Shown: piece by piece, positions 9,805-20,459 of the stretch
Position numbering within the stretch: position 1 is the stretch's first letter
Layout: each line of letters starts with the position of its first letter
Assembly (NCBI GenBank): GCA_021847345.1
Contig: JAJZTW010000001.1
Span: forward strand, 124,001-188,000
DNA length: 64,000 bases
Source: Pseudomonadota bacterium
GTDB lineage: Bacteria > Pseudomonadota > Gammaproteobacteria > Burkholderiales > Burkholderiaceae_C
Reading direction: 5' to 3'
The notes under the pieces: model-generated
Seen by the model: only the letters and a program-made list of their open reading frames with translations
The model's database searches: none
What the model was told of the DNA's origin: nothing
Program-made: the position numbers and the translations under genes

Positions 9805-9827
9805 CAAAGGCCGTATTATCGCCTTTG
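9805..9827. promoter_or_regulatory. Shared divergent promoter region of rpiA and pyrD with inverted repeat
   Basis: TATTAT at 9814-9819 is a good -10 candidate for pyrD, and its complement (GATAAT-like) could serve rpiA. It sits in the centre of a 7-bp inverted repeat, CAAAGGC (9805-9811) and GCCTTTG (9821-9827), separated by 9 bp. A bound protein or competing polymerases there would affect both genes. No good -35 element is visible for either direction. Confidence 0.4.
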
Positions 9828-9847
9828 GCCTTCCCCTCCAGACATTC

Positions 9848-10900
9848 ATGCCCCTGCCGTATGCGCTGATCCGCCCGCTGTTGTTCCGGCTGGATCCCGA
9901 AGTCGCCCACAAGCTCAGCCTGCGCGCGTTGCGAACCGTGCACCAATGCGGGCTGAGCCTGCTGATGGCCCAGCCGCGGGTGATCGACCCCGTGCGCCTG
10001 ATGGGCCTGGAGTTTCCCAACCGCGTGGGGCTGGCCGCCGGGCTGGACAAGGACGGCGAGGTCATCGACGCACTGGCCGCGCTGGGTTTCGGCTTTGTCG
10101 AAGTCGGCACGGTGACGCCGCTGGCGCAGGGCGGCAATCCGCGTCCGCGCATGTTCCGTCTCACTCGCGCGCGGGCCCTGATCAACCGCATGGGTTTCAA
10201 CAACCACGGGCTCGACGCCTTCCTGCGCAACGTGCGGCGCAGCCGCCGCGAGGTTCCGCTGGGCCTGAACATCGGCAAGAACGCCGCCACGCCGATCGAC
10301 GCGGCGGCCCGGGACTACTGCGCCTGCCTGCGCGCGGTGCACGAGCACGCCGACTACGTCACGGTCAACGTGTCGTCTCCGAACACCGCCGGCCTGCGCA
10401 AGCTGCAGGGCGATGACGCGCTGGAATCCCTGCTGCGAGCCTTGGCCGATGAACGCGAGGCGCTGGCGCAGCAGCAGGGCCGGCGCGTGCCGATGCTTCT
10501 CAAGGTGGCGCCCGACCTGGAACCGGCGCAGGTCCATGCGCTGGCCGATGCGCTGGCACGCCATGGCATGGACGGGGTGATCGCCACCAACACCACGGTG
10601 TCACGCCACGGCGTCGAAGGCATGGCGCATGCCGACCAGGCCGGCGGGCTCAGCGGAGCCCCGCTGCGCGAGATGTCGAACCACGTCATCTCGCTGCTGC
10701 GCGAACGCATGGGCCCGTCCTTCCCCATCATCGGGGTCGGCGGCGTCATGAGCGGGCAGGACGCACTGGAAAAGCGCCGCTGCGGCGCCGATCTGGTGCA
10801 GATCTATACCGGCCTGATCTACCAGGGTCCGCGCCTGGTGCACGAATGCGCCCAGGCACTTGCGCTCGGCGATGCCGCCGGCACCGCCCGGGCGGCCTGA
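9848..10900 (+). CDS. pyrD: Dihydroorotate dehydrogenase (quinone), class 2
   Basis: Oxidises dihydroorotate to orotate with FMN and passes electrons to the quinone pool; fourth step of pyrimidine synthesis, at the inner membrane. It has 350 residues, including the N-terminal membrane-association helices typical of class 2 ([20 protein letters not shown]). FMN and substrate motifs are present: [28 protein letters not shown], the catalytic-serine segment [12 protein letters not shown], and [11 protein letters not shown]. The ATG at 9848 is the first start after the divergent promoter region. No pyr operon partner lies beside it. Confidence 0.97.
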   Translation: MPLPYALIRPLLFRLDPEVAHKLSLRALRTVHQCGLSLLMAQPRVIDPVRLMGLEFPNRVGLAAGLDKDGEVIDALAALGFGFVEVGTVTPLAQGGNPRPRMFRLTRARALINRMGFNNHGLDAFLRNVRRSRREVPLGLNIGKNAATPIDAAARDYCACLRAVHEHADYVTVNVSSPNTAGLRKLQGDDALESLLRALADEREALAQQQGRRVPMLLKVAPDLEPAQVHALADALARHGMDGVIATNTTVSRHGVEGMAHADQAGGLSGAPLREMSNHVISLLRERMGPSFPIIGVGGVMSGQDALEKRRCGADLVQIYTGLIYQGPRLVHECAQALALGDAAGTARAA

Positions 10901-10901
10901 A

Positions 10902-11165
10902 TCACTTCTGCTTCAGGCGGGTCTTGTTCGCGGTGATGTGTTCGTAGATCTCGCGCGAACGCTGCGACAGCGGGCGACCGAATCCCTCGCGCCAAGGCGA
11001 GGACACCTTCACCTGGGGCCGCTTGCGGAAGGTCGATGCGACCTCGGCGGCGTTTTCCATCATCAGGTCCCAGGGGTTGGGCTGCTTGGACGCCTGGGTC
11101 TTGGTGGCCACCGTATCAGTGTCGAGATCCCCGGATTTGCGCGTAGTAGTCGTCGTTTTCGCCAC
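10902..11165 (-). CDS. Small conserved-looking protein of unknown function
   Basis: An 87-residue product starting at a GTG (11165) with a weak AAAGGG ribosome site upstream. Its stop lies 1 bp beyond the pyrD stop, tail to tail. Composition: a Thr/Lys-rich N-terminus (AKTTTTTRKSGD), a segment around NPWDLMMENAAEVASTF, and a basic C-terminus ending NKTRLKQK. There is no signal peptide and no membrane segment. I do not recognise a family. The central half reads like a folded helix rather than chance translation, and the exact tail-to-tail fit with pyrD supports a real gene. Confidence 0.55.
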   Translation of the reverse strand: MAKTTTTTRKSGDLDTDTVATKTQASKQPNPWDLMMENAAEVASTFRKRPQVKVSSPWREGFGRPLSQRSREIYEHITANKTRLKQK

Positions 11166-11717
11166 GGCTCGCCCTTTTCAATTGCAAGACAACATCTTCG
11201 GTCCGCACCCGCGCGACACGGCGCGCGAACCTCTTCCAGCACCCGCGGCAATGACGGGATCCGATCCGCGGGACGGCTCCGGTCGGCTGGCTGCCCGACA
11301 TCGGTCGGGCCCATGGCCCACCGGTCCCGCGCAGTCCGCACCGCGTCCCTACCGGCTGCGAGGTATGGACAACCCGCCGCATCCGGGTACACTGGCTCGC
11401 CTCGGCCTTCCGCATGTCCTGCGCGCAGGACATTCGATTGGTCCGAAGCCATCGGCGGACCGCGCCTGCCAGCGGTTGCGTTCACGACACCATTTCGGTA
11501 CCGCTACGCTACCGCGGGCCACAAACCGCAGCCCCGCCGGAGCTCGTGTCGGCATCGGACCCTCGGGAAACCGCCACGACCTGGAGCTATCGGGCACACC
11601 CACCAGCGGCGTGCCTGGACCAGGCTTTGGCGGCGCCAGCTCCGGCAAAGCTCTCAGCTCTGTCAAAGCTCTCAACTCCCTCGGGCGCACTCAGTAATTG
11701 TAACCCGAAACGTCGCA
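11166..11717. other. 552-bp stretch without a recognisable gene
   Basis: The gap lies downstream of gltX and upstream of the 87-residue gene, both on the minus strand. All six frames give only composition-driven Arg/Pro/Ala-rich readings. I find no tRNA, RNase P, SRP or tmRNA signature. Two local structures stand out: a perfect 20-bp palindrome at 11414-11433 (ATGTCCTGCGCGCAGGACAT), and a direct repeat CAAAGCTCTCA at 11646-11656 and 11664-11674 (18-bp period) just past the gltX stop. It may carry a long untranslated region, a decayed gene or an unannotated RNA. Confidence 0.5.
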
Positions 11718-13121
11718 TCAACGCCACAGGCCGGCGCGCAGGCGCTCCAGCACGACCGCGCGCGGGAACAGCGCCAGCACGGCGTCCACCGACGGGGTCT
11801 GCGCGCGCCCGGTGACCAGATGCCGCAGCGGCATCGCCAGCTGGGGCATTTTCAGCTTGTGCTCGCCGAGCACCTGCTTGAGTGCCGCGGCGATCGACGC
11901 GGTGTCCCACGAAACCAGCTCCTGCAGGCGCTGCGCGAAATCCTGCAGCGCAGCGCGCACCTCGGCGGTGAGCAGCCCGGCCAGGGCCTGCGCGTCGGGG
12001 ATCGGCTCGGCATAGAACATGTCGCACAGTTCCGCGATCTCGAGCAGCGTGCTGGCGCGCTCGCGAAGCAGCGCCGCGGCTGCCGCCAGGTCGACTCCCT
12101 GCTCACGCAGGCCGCGACGCTCGACGAAAGGACGCAGCAGTTCGGCCAGGCGAGCCGGCTCCAGCGCGCGCAGGTACTGGGCGTTGAGCCACTTGAGCTT
12201 GTCGGCGTCGAACTGCGCCGCCGAACGCCCGAGGTGATCGAGGTCGAACCACTTCACGAACTGCTCGCGTCCGAACACCTCGTCGTCTCCGTGGGACCAC
12301 CCGAGGCGCGCAAGGTAGTTGACCATCGCATCGGGCAGGTAGCCCTCGTCGCGGTAGTCGAGCACGCTCTTGGCACCATTGCGCTTGGACAGCTTGTCAC
12401 CCTGCTCGTTGAGCACGGTGGGCAGGTGTGCGTACACCGGCGGCTCGCCGCCCAGCGCCCGGAAAATGTGGATCTGCCGCGGGGTGTTGTTGACGTGGTC
12501 GTCGCCGCGGATCACGTGGGTGATGCGCATGTCCAGGTCGTCGACCACCACGCAGAAGTTGTAGGTGGGCGTTCCGTCCGGGCGCGCGATGACCAGGTCG
12601 TCGAGCTCGGCGTTGGCGAAGCTGACCGTCCCCTTGACCTGGTCGTTCCAGCTGACGTGGCCGTCGACCGGAGTACGAAAGCGCAGCACCGGCTGCACGC
12701 CGGCCGGCACCGCGGGCAGGATCTTGCCGGGCTCGGGGCGCCAGGTGCCGTCATAGCGCGGCTTGAGCCCCGCGGCCATCTGGCGCTCGCGCAGCGCATC
12801 GAGTTCGGCGGCGCTCATGTAGCAGGGATAGGCATGCCCGGCGTCGAGCAGCTTGCGCAGCACCTCGCGATAGCGGTCCATGCGCTGCATCTGGTAGACG
12901 GGGCCTTCGTCGTAATCCAGGCCCATCCAGCGCATCGACTCCAGGATCACGTCCACCGCGGCCTGCGTCGAGCGCTCGGTGTCGGTGTCCTCGATGCGCA
13001 GGATGAACTGGCCGCCGTGGTGGCGTGCGAAGGCCCACGGATAGAGGGCCGAGCGGATGTTGCCCAGATGGATGAAACCGGTCGGGCTGGGAGCGAAGCG
13101 GGTACGTACGGGGGTCGACAT
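11718..13121 (-). CDS. gltX: Glutamyl-tRNA synthetase
   Basis: Charges tRNA-Glu with glutamate in the cytoplasm. The class I signature appears as HLGN in [16 protein letters not shown] near the N-terminus, and the second ATP motif as DKLSKRNGA, typical of bacterial GluRS. The 467 residues include the C-terminal helical anticodon-binding domain. The start ATG at 13121 gives [15 protein letters not shown]. It stands 69 bp downstream of metZ on the same strand, and the gap contains a small GCGCC/GGCGC hairpin (13158-13171). Confidence 0.97.
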   Translation of the reverse strand: MSTPVRTRFAPSPTGFIHLGNIRSALYPWAFARHHGGQFILRIEDTDTERSTQAAVDVILESMRWMGLDYDEGPVYQMQRMDRYREVLRKLLDAGHAYPCYMSAAELDALRERQMAAGLKPRYDGTWRPEPGKILPAVPAGVQPVLRFRTPVDGHVSWNDQVKGTVSFANAELDDLVIARPDGTPTYNFCVVVDDLDMRITHVIRGDDHVNNTPRQIHIFRALGGEPPVYAHLPTVLNEQGDKLSKRNGAKSVLDYRDEGYLPDAMVNYLARLGWSHGDDEVFGREQFVKWFDLDHLGRSAAQFDADKLKWLNAQYLRALEPARLAELLRPFVERRGLREQGVDLAAAAALLRERASTLLEIAELCDMFYAEPIPDAQALAGLLTAEVRAALQDFAQRLQELVSWDTASIAAALKQVLGEHKLKMPQLAMPLRHLVTGRAQTPSVDAVLALFPRAVVLERLRAGLWR

Positions 13122-13190
13122 GATGGCGAACTGGGACTGCGCGCCGGACGGCGCGGGATGGGCGCGGACCGTAACGCCTGGATGTTGAAC

Positions 13191-14423
13191 TCAGGCCAGC
13201 GGGGCCAGGCCGCGCGACAGGTCGGCCCGCAGGTCGGCGGGATGCTCCAGCCCCACGCCGATGCGGATCAGGCCCTGGCCGATGCCGGCCGCCGCGCGCT
13301 GCTGTTCGCTCAGACGCCCGTGCGAGGTGCTGGCGGGGTGGGTGATGGTGCTGCGGGTATCGCCGAAGTTGGCGGTGATCGAGCAAAGCCGCGTGGCGTC
13401 GATCAGCGCGAACGCGCGCTCGCGCGCCTGCGCCGGGCCGTCGGCGGCGAGGTCGAAGGACAACACGGCTCCGCCCTGCCCCGACTGCTGGCGCATGGCC
13501 AGTGCATGCTGCGGATGCTGCTCCAGCCCCGGATAGTGCACGCGCGCCACCGCCGGCTGCTGCTGCAGCCAGCGCGCCAGCTCCAGTGCGCGCTCGCTTT
13601 GCGCCTGCATGCGCAGGCTCAGCGTCTCCAGCCCCTTGAGCACGACCCATGCGTTGAACGGCGACAGGCTGATGCCGGCGCTGCGCTGAACCGGCAGCAG
13701 GCGGGACTCGATGATCTCGCGGCTGCCGCACAGCGCGCCGGCCAGCGTGCGCCCCTGGCCGTCGAGGAACTTGGTTCCCGAATGCATGACCAGGTCGGCG
13801 CCGAATTCGGTCGGGCGCTGCAGCGCCGGCGAGCAGAAGCAGTTGTCCACCACCAGCAGCGCATCGCAGTCATGGGCCAGCCCGGCCAGCGCGGCGATAT
13901 CGCACACCTCGGCGAGCGGGTTGCTCGGGGTCTCGGCGAACAGCAGACGGGTACGACCAGGGCGAATCGCCGCCTTCCAGTCCTCGACGTCGGTCTGGGA
14001 CACGAAGCTGGTCTCGACCCCGAACCTTGCGAAGATCTCGCCGATGAGCTTGACGGTCGCGCCGAACACCGAGCGCGAGCACACCACGTGGTCGCCGCCG
14101 CGCAGCAGTCCGAGCATCAGCAGGGTGATCGCGCCCATGCCGCTGGACGTGGCCAGCGCGCATTCGGTGCCTTCCAGCGCCGCCAGGCGCTGCTCCATCG
14201 ACGCCACCGTGGGGTTGGAAAAGCGCGAGTAGATGAAGCCCTCCTCGTCGCCGGCGAAACGCGCGGCGGCGCTTTGCGCGTCGGGCTGCACGAAGCTGCT
14301 GGTCAGGAACAGCGCCTCGCTGTGCTCACCGTAGGGGGTACGCGGCACGGCGGTACGCACCGCGACCGTGTCCGGGTGCCAGGATTCGTCGAGAGCGCCC
14401 ACCGGCGCCTGCCGCTCGCTCAT
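13191..14423 (-). CDS. metZ: O-succinylhomoserine sulfhydrylase
   Basis: PLP enzyme of the Cys/Met metabolism family, making homocysteine from O-succinylhomoserine and sulfide (direct sulfhydrylation) for methionine synthesis. The 410 residues carry the family pattern SRFSNPTV, SSGMGAI, the PLP aspartate in LLVVDNCF, the Schiff-base Lys in MHSGTKFLDGQGR, and the C-terminal THPASTSHGRLS. The sequence cannot by itself separate the succinyl from the acetyl substrate; the assignment rests on the purF-metZ neighbourhood typical of this order. The start overlaps the purF stop by 4 bp (ATGA), so the two are likely cotranslated. Confidence 0.9.
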   Translation of the reverse strand: MSERQAPVGALDESWHPDTVAVRTAVPRTPYGEHSEALFLTSSFVQPDAQSAAARFAGDEEGFIYSRFSNPTVASMEQRLAALEGTECALATSSGMGAITLLMLGLLRGGDHVVCSRSVFGATVKLIGEIFARFGVETSFVSQTDVEDWKAAIRPGRTRLLFAETPSNPLAEVCDIAALAGLAHDCDALLVVDNCFCSPALQRPTEFGADLVMHSGTKFLDGQGRTLAGALCGSREIIESRLLPVQRSAGISLSPFNAWVVLKGLETLSLRMQAQSERALELARWLQQQPAVARVHYPGLEQHPQHALAMRQQSGQGGAVLSFDLAADGPAQARERAFALIDATRLCSITANFGDTRSTITHPASTSHGRLSEQQRAAAGIGQGLIRIGVGLEHPADLRADLSRGLAPLA

Positions 14424-15919
14424 GACTGCGCCTCCTCGCGGGTCTGGCCCTGCAGCGACAGCATGCCGCCCCCCGGCCCCCCGGCTGCGTCGCGCGCACC
14501 GCGCAGCGCGGCGTCGACGTCCCCGGTGACGTAGCAGCCGTCGAAGCACGAGGCCTCGAAGGTGTCGATGTCCTCGCGCACGCGGCGCACGGCGCGCTTC
14601 ATGGCTTCCAGGTCCTGGTAGATCAGCGCGTCGGCGCCGATGATGGCGCGCACCTGCTCGATGTCCCGCCCGTGCGCGACCAGTTCGGCCGCGGTCGGCA
14701 TGTCGATTCCGTACACGTTGGGATAGCGCACCGGCGGCGCCGCCGACGCCAGGTAGACCTTGCGCGCTCCAGCCTCGCGCGCCATCTGCACGATCTCGCG
14801 CGACGTCGTTCCGCGCACGATGGAATCGTCGACCAGCAGCACGTTGCGCCCCTCGAACTCCTGCGCGATGGCGTTGAGCTTCTGGCGCACCGAGCGCTTG
14901 CGCACGGCCTGTCCGGGCATGATGAAGGTGCGCCCCACGTAGCGGTTCTTGACAAAGCCCTCGCGGTAGGGTCGACCGAGCTTCCATGCCAGCTGCATGG
15001 CCGCCGGGCGGCTGGATTCGGGCACCGGAATGACCACGTCGATCTCGCTGGGGGGCATCACCGAGATCACGCGCTGCGCCAGGGTCTCGCCCATGTTCAG
15101 CCGGGCCTGGTACACGGAAATCCCGTCCAGCACGGAATCGGGCCGCGCCAGGTAGACGAACTCGAAAATGCAGGGGTTCAGGCGCGGCGCCTCGGCGCAC
15201 TGCTCGAAGCGCATCGCGCCTTGCAGGTCGACGAACACCGCCTCCCCGGGGGCGATGTCGCGCAGCAGGCGAAAGCCGTTGCCCTCGAGCGCCACCGACT
15301 CGCTGGCGACCATGATGCCGTCCGACTCGCTGCTGCCGATGCACAGCGGCCGGATGCCGAAGGGGTCGCGGAACGCGAGCAGGCCGTGGCCGGCGATCAG
15401 CACCACCACGGCATAGGAGCCGCGCACCCGGCGGTGCACTCCGCGCACCGCGCGGAACAGGTCCTCGGCCTTCAGCGGCAGGCCGTCGGAGGCCAGGTCG
15501 AGCTCGCGCGCCAGCACGTTGAGCAGCACCTCGGAGTCGGAGCCGGTGTTGATGTGGCGGTGATCCGCCCCGCTGAGCTCGCTGCGCAGCGCGTCGGTGT
15601 TGGTCAGGTTGCCGTTGTGCGCCAGCGCGAGGCCGAACGGCGCGTTGACATAGAAGGGCTGCGCCTCCTCCTCGCTGTCGGCGCTGCCGGCCGTCGGGTA
15701 GCGAACCTGGCCGAGGCCGTAGTCACCGGGCAGCGCGCGCATGTTGCGGGTGCGGAACACGTCGCGCACCATTCCGCGGGCCTTCTGCATGTACAGCTTG
15801 CCACCCTGGCCGGTGACGATGCCGGCGGCATCCTGCCCGCGGTGCTGCAACAACAGCAGCGCGTCGTAAATCATCTGATTCACGGGCTGCTTCGAGACCA
15901 CGCCGACGACTCCACACAT
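14420..15919 (-). CDS. purF: Amidophosphoribosyltransferase
   Basis: First committed step of purine synthesis: PRPP plus glutamine to phosphoribosylamine. After removal of Met1, Cys2 (MCGVVGVV) becomes the N-terminal nucleophile of the glutaminase domain (about 1-230). The phosphoribosyltransferase domain shows the PRPP loop VLLVDDSIVRGTT and the flexible-loop region YVGRTFIMPGQ. The 499 residues are the normal length. Upstream cvpA, 66 bp away with a short CCGGAC/GTCCGG hairpin between (15955-15968), makes the familiar cvpA-purF pair. Confidence 0.97.
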   Translation of the reverse strand: MCGVVGVVSKQPVNQMIYDALLLLQHRGQDAAGIVTGQGGKLYMQKARGMVRDVFRTRNMRALPGDYGLGQVRYPTAGSADSEEEAQPFYVNAPFGLALAHNGNLTNTDALRSELSGADHRHINTGSDSEVLLNVLARELDLASDGLPLKAEDLFRAVRGVHRRVRGSYAVVVLIAGHGLLAFRDPFGIRPLCIGSSESDGIMVASESVALEGNGFRLLRDIAPGEAVFVDLQGAMRFEQCAEAPRLNPCIFEFVYLARPDSVLDGISVYQARLNMGETLAQRVISVMPPSEIDVVIPVPESSRPAAMQLAWKLGRPYREGFVKNRYVGRTFIMPGQAVRKRSVRQKLNAIAQEFEGRNVLLVDDSIVRGTTSREIVQMAREAGARKVYLASAAPPVRYPNVYGIDMPTAAELVAHGRDIEQVRAIIGADALIYQDLEAMKRAVRRVREDIDTFEASCFDGCYVTGDVDAALRGARDAAGGPGGGMLSLQGQTREEAQS

Positions 15920-15985
15920 GATTCGGGTACTCCAGGGACAAGCGAAAAATAGGGCCGGACAAGTCCGGGTTGCGCGACGGCCCGC

Positions 15986-16489
15986 TCAGCGCGAAAGCGC
16001 CATCGGCACGCCCGCGGGAATGGCGCGCAATGGCAACATCGGGGCGACGCGGGCAGCGGCGGCCGATGCCAGCGGCGCCAGCAGGGAACTTCTCCAGACA
16101 CTGCTGGAGGGCAACTCGGTATAGCCCGCCGCGAGGGCGACCAGCACGATGACCAGCGCGCCCCGCAGGACTCCGAACACGGCACCCAGGCTGCGGTCGA
16201 CCATGCCGAGCCCCGACGAGCGAAGCACCAGGCGGGCCAGCGTGGCCAGCACGCCGGCGGCCAGCAGCACCAGCAGGAAGCAGGCGATCCATGCCAACGC
16301 GGTGCGCAACTGCGGTTGCGCGACCATGCCCAGCAGGTGCTCGCCCAGCCACGCCGCGTACAGGCGCGCCAGCACGAAGGCCGCGACCCAGCCTCCGAGC
16401 GCGATCACCTCGTAGGCCGCGCCGCGCAGCAGGCCCACCAGGGCCGACAACAGCAGTCCCGCGAGCGCCAGCCAGTCGAGAATGTTCAC
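15986..16489 (-). CDS. cvpA: CvpA family membrane protein
   Basis: A 167-residue inner-membrane protein with four hydrophobic segments (about 5-25, 28-48, 65-88, 103-125), matching the CvpA fold named for colicin V production and genetically linked to purF. The exact role is unsettled; envelope homeostasis is one proposal. The GTG start at 16489 overlaps the stop of the upstream SPOR gene by 4 bp (GTGA), and the first residues (VNILDWLALAGLL) match the family. Confidence 0.9.
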   Translation of the reverse strand: MNILDWLALAGLLLSALVGLLRGAAYEVIALGGWVAAFVLARLYAAWLGEHLLGMVAQPQLRTALAWIACFLLVLLAAGVLATLARLVLRSSGLGMVDRSLGAVFGVLRGALVIVLVALAAGYTELPSSSVWRSSLLAPLASAAAARVAPMLPLRAIPAGVPMALSR

Positions 16490-17328
16490 AGGTCGAGCAC
16501 GGCGGCGGCGATGCCCAGCGCCTGGATGCGCCTGAGCGCATGCTCGGCCTGGCTGCGTGAAGCAAAGGGCCCGACGCGCACCCGAACGCGCTTTCCGGCA
16601 TGGGTGTCGACCACCTGCGTGTAGGCGACAAGCCCGGTGGCCGCGATGCGCCGACGCACCTCCTGCGCGGTCTGCGTGTCGGCGTACGCACCGGCCTGCA
16701 CCACGTAGCGCTGGTTCGCCGACGCCGTCGGCGTCTCCGGGGCGCGTGCCGCCTGCTCCGCCTGCGCCGCGGGAACCTGCGCCGGGTGCTTGTCCTCGAG
16801 CGCGGCGAGCGCGCGACGCGCCGCGGCCACGTCGCGCGACGGTGCGGGCTTCGAGGGCGCGGGGACCACGGCCGGTGCAGGCTGCGGGCGCGGCTGGGTC
16901 TGCGGCTGGGCCTGCGCTTCGACGCGCGGCTGCGGCATCGCCTGCGGGCGGACTTGCGCCGGCGCCTGCGGCTGGGCCTGGGCCTGGGCCTCGACGCGCG
17001 GCTGCGGCTGGACCCTTGCCGGGGCCTGCTGCCCTGGCGCCGCGGCGCCGGCCGGGCCGACCCCCGCTGCCGATGGCGCCACCGCCGGCCGAAGCACCGA
17101 GCTGGCCTGGTCCTGCGGCGGAATGATCAGCGCGATGTTCGACGCCACGGGCTTGGGCTGGGTCTCGAAGATCAGCGGGAACACGACGACCCCGGTGAGC
17201 ACCAGCGCGACCGCACCGATCAGGCGTCGGCGCGCGCGCACGCGCAACACTTCCTCGCTTTGCGCCTGTTGCGTCGCCGAACCGGCGCCTCGGGAGCCCT
17301 CCTTGGCGCGCTTTCCAGGCAATTTCAT
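16486..17328 (-). CDS. SPOR-domain cell-division protein, DedD-like
   Basis: A 280-residue bitopic inner-membrane protein. It has a short basic cytoplasmic part, one membrane segment at about 36-54 (LIGAVALVLTGVVVFPLIF), and a long Gln/Pro/Ala-rich periplasmic linker built from repeats such as QPQPRVEAQAQ and QPRVEAQAQPQ. A C-terminal SPOR domain lies at about 203-278 (YVVQAGAYADTQTAQEVRRR to VRVGPFASRSQAEHAL). SPOR domains bind denuded glycan strands at the division septum. The position between folC and cvpA is that of dedD. I chose the ATG at 17328 (MKLPGKRAKEG), since the upstream frame reads as non-coding. Confidence 0.9.
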   Translation of the reverse strand: MKLPGKRAKEGSRGAGSATQQAQSEEVLRVRARRRLIGAVALVLTGVVVFPLIFETQPKPVASNIALIIPPQDQASSVLRPAVAPSAAGVGPAGAAAPGQQAPARVQPQPRVEAQAQAQPQAPAQVRPQAMPQPRVEAQAQPQTQPRPQPAPAVVPAPSKPAPSRDVAAARRALAALEDKHPAQVPAAQAEQAARAPETPTASANQRYVVQAGAYADTQTAQEVRRRIAATGLVAYTQVVDTHAGKRVRVRVGPFASRSQAEHALRRIQALGIAAAVLDL

Positions 17329-17386
17329 GGCTTTCGACAATGGAGTGGCTCGGCTGCCGGCTCGCCGGGGCGGCCGGCATCGGCAC

Positions 17387-18710
17387 TCAACCCGCGCGGA
17401 CGGGCGCTTCCGGGGAGGATGGGTCCCGGGCGCCGGACGCACGATGCGCGAGTATGTCGCCGACCGTGAAGAAGGAGCCGAAAACCACAATTCTATCGGC
17501 CGGCTCGACCTGCGACAGCGCGTCGGCCAGCGCGGCCTGCGGCGACGGGTGGCAGCTCGCCACGGCCCCTGCCGGCAGCAAGGCGCGAAGCGCCTGCGCC
17601 GACGCCGCGCGCGGCGTCGGCAGATCGCACAGATGCCAGGCCTGCACCAATGGCGCCATCGCCGCGATCATGCCCGCCAGGTCCTTGTCGGCCATGGCGC
17701 CGAACACGGCGTGGGTGCGCGGCGCATAGCCCATGGCGTCGAGGCTCTCGGCCAGCACCGCGGCGGCCTCCGGGTTGTGGGCCACGTCGAGCACCACCGT
17801 CGGCTGGCCCGGCAGCACCTGGAAGCGCCCCGGCAGCTCGGCCAGGGCCAGGCCCGTTCGCACGGCCTGCGCGCTGACCGGAAGTCGCTCGCGCAGGGCC
17901 TCGATGGCGGCAAGCGCGGCGCTGGCGTTGCGAAGCTGGCGCACGCCGCGCATGGTCGGGTAGGCCAGGCCGTGCAGGCGGCGCGTGACGCCGAGATAGT
18001 CCCATTGCTGACGGTCGGCGCTGCTCCAGCCGAACTCGCGACCGACGAGCCAGACCTGCGCGCCGATGTTGCCGGCATGTTCGATCAGGCTGCGCGGCGG
18101 ATCGGGATCGGCCACCACCGCGATGCGGCCGGCGCGCAGGATGCCGGCCTTCTCGAAGCCGATGGACTCGCGGTCCCCGCCGAGGAACTCGACGTGATCC
18201 AGCGCGACTCCGGTGACCACCGCGCAGTCGGCGTCGATCAGGTTGACCGCGTCGAGTCGCCCGCCCATGCCGACCTCCAGCACGACGGCGTCCAGGCGCG
18301 ACGCGGCCAGCAGGCGCAGGATGGCCAGCGTGGTGAATTCGAAATAGGTCAACGGCACCGGCGGCTGCAGGCTGCGGCGCGCAAGCTCCACGGCCAGCAT
18401 GTGCTCGGGCAGCAGCGAGGCATCCACCGCGTTGCCGCCGATGCGGCAGCGCTCCTCGAAGTGCACCAGATGGGGCGAGCTGTACACGCCGACGCGGTAG
18501 CCCGCGGCCAGCAGCACATGCTCGATGAACGCGCAGGTCGACCCCTTGCCGTTGGTTCCGCCGACCGTGAACACCGCGCACTGCAGCTCGAGCCCCATCG
18601 CCTCGCGCACGCGCTGCACGCGCGCAAGCCCGAGCTCGATGGCCTGCTCGTGCAGGCGCTGCGCGTGTTGCAGCCACTGCTCGAGCCCCCAGTGCCGCAT
18701 CGCGGCGGGA

Positions 18711-18727
<17 letters not shown>
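17387..18727 (-). CDS. folC: Folylpolyglutamate synthase / dihydrofolate synthase
   Basis: Adds glutamate to dihydropteroate and then to folates in the cytoplasm. It has 446 residues. The P-loop [16 protein letters not shown], the omega-loop region [12 protein letters not shown] and the Mur-ligase-type motif [15 protein letters not shown] are all present, followed by the central domain with DVAHNPEAA. Two starts are possible: ATG 18727, which overlaps the accD stop by 17 bp, or ATG 18700 ([10 protein letters not shown]), just after it. The alignment core begins after both, so neither is excluded. The gene follows accD as usual in this order. Confidence 0.95.
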
Positions 18728-19586
<859 letters not shown>

Positions 19587-19623
19587 CGTGCGTTCTCCTC
19601 GAATGCTCTGGGATGGCGCCGTC

Positions 19624-20454
19624 TCAGGCGCCGACGGGGCTGCCGGCTGCGGCGCCCGCGTGGTCCATCGCCTGGCGCACGCCGCGCAGGAACGCCCCGG
19701 CGGCGGCGACGGCCTGCTCGGCGGGCTGGCCTTCCATCAACTCGATGATGCGCGAGCCGATGATCACGGCGTCGGCGCAACCCGCGACCGCGGCCGCACC
19801 GGCGGCGTCGCGGATGCCGAAGCCCACCGCCAGCGGAAGGTGCACATGGCCGCGCAGGTCCTGCACGCGCCGGCTGACCTCGGCCACGTCCAGGTGCGCC
19901 GCTCCGGTGACTCCCTTGAGCGATACGTAGTACACGTAGCCGCCGGCGATTCGATCGACCTGCGCCATGCGCTCGGTCGTCGACGTCGGCGCCAGCAGGA
20001 AGATCGGATCGATTCCGGCTCCGCGCAGTTGCTGCGCGAAGGAGGCCGACTCCTCCGGCGGATAGTCGACCACCAGCACGCCGTCGACCCCGGCGCGCGC
20101 GCATTCCTGCACGAACGCGTCGACGCCGAAGCGCTCGACGGGGTTGGCGTACCCCATCAGCACCAGCGGCGTATCGGGGTCGCCGGCGCGGAACTGGCGC
20201 GCCCAGTCGAGCACCTGGCGCAGGCTCACGCCCTTGGCCAGCGCACGCTCGTTGGCGCGCTGGATCACCGGGCCGTCGGCCATCGGGTCGGAAAACGGCA
20301 CCCCCAGCTCGAGCATGTCGGCACCGGCGTCGACCAGCGCGTGCAGCAGCGCCACCGTGGTGTCCGGCGCCGGGTCGCCGGCGGTGACGTAGGGAATGAG
20401 GGCCTTGCGCCCCTCGGAGGCGAGGCGCGAGAAGGTGGCGGCGATGCGGCTCAT
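19624..20454 (-). CDS. trpA: Tryptophan synthase alpha subunit
   Basis: Cleaves indole-3-glycerol phosphate to indole and glyceraldehyde 3-phosphate, channelling indole to TrpB. A TIM barrel of 276 residues. The catalytic Glu lies in [18 protein letters not shown], the catalytic Asp in VVDYPPEES, and the phosphate site in VGFGIRD and IIGSRIIE. It begins 5 bp after the trpB stop (trpB ends at 20460), consistent with coupled expression of the alpha-2-beta-2 complex. Confidence 0.98.
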   Translation of the reverse strand: MSRIAATFSRLASEGRKALIPYVTAGDPAPDTTVALLHALVDAGADMLELGVPFSDPMADGPVIQRANERALAKGVSLRQVLDWARQFRAGDPDTPLVLMGYANPVERFGVDAFVQECARAGVDGVLVVDYPPEESASFAQQLRGAGIDPIFLLAPTSTTERMAQVDRIAGGYVYYVSLKGVTGAAHLDVAEVSRRVQDLRGHVHLPLAVGFGIRDAAGAAAVAGCADAVIIGSRIIELMEGQPAEQAVAAAGAFLRGVRQAMDHAGAAAGSPVGA

Positions 20455-20459
20455 CGGAT

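Noticed and set aside
10860-14534. A 1224-codon plus-strand reading frame opposite gltX, metZ and purF
   Set aside because: Low-complexity composition typical of antisense frames in GC-rich DNA; the minus strand encodes three unmistakable enzymes.
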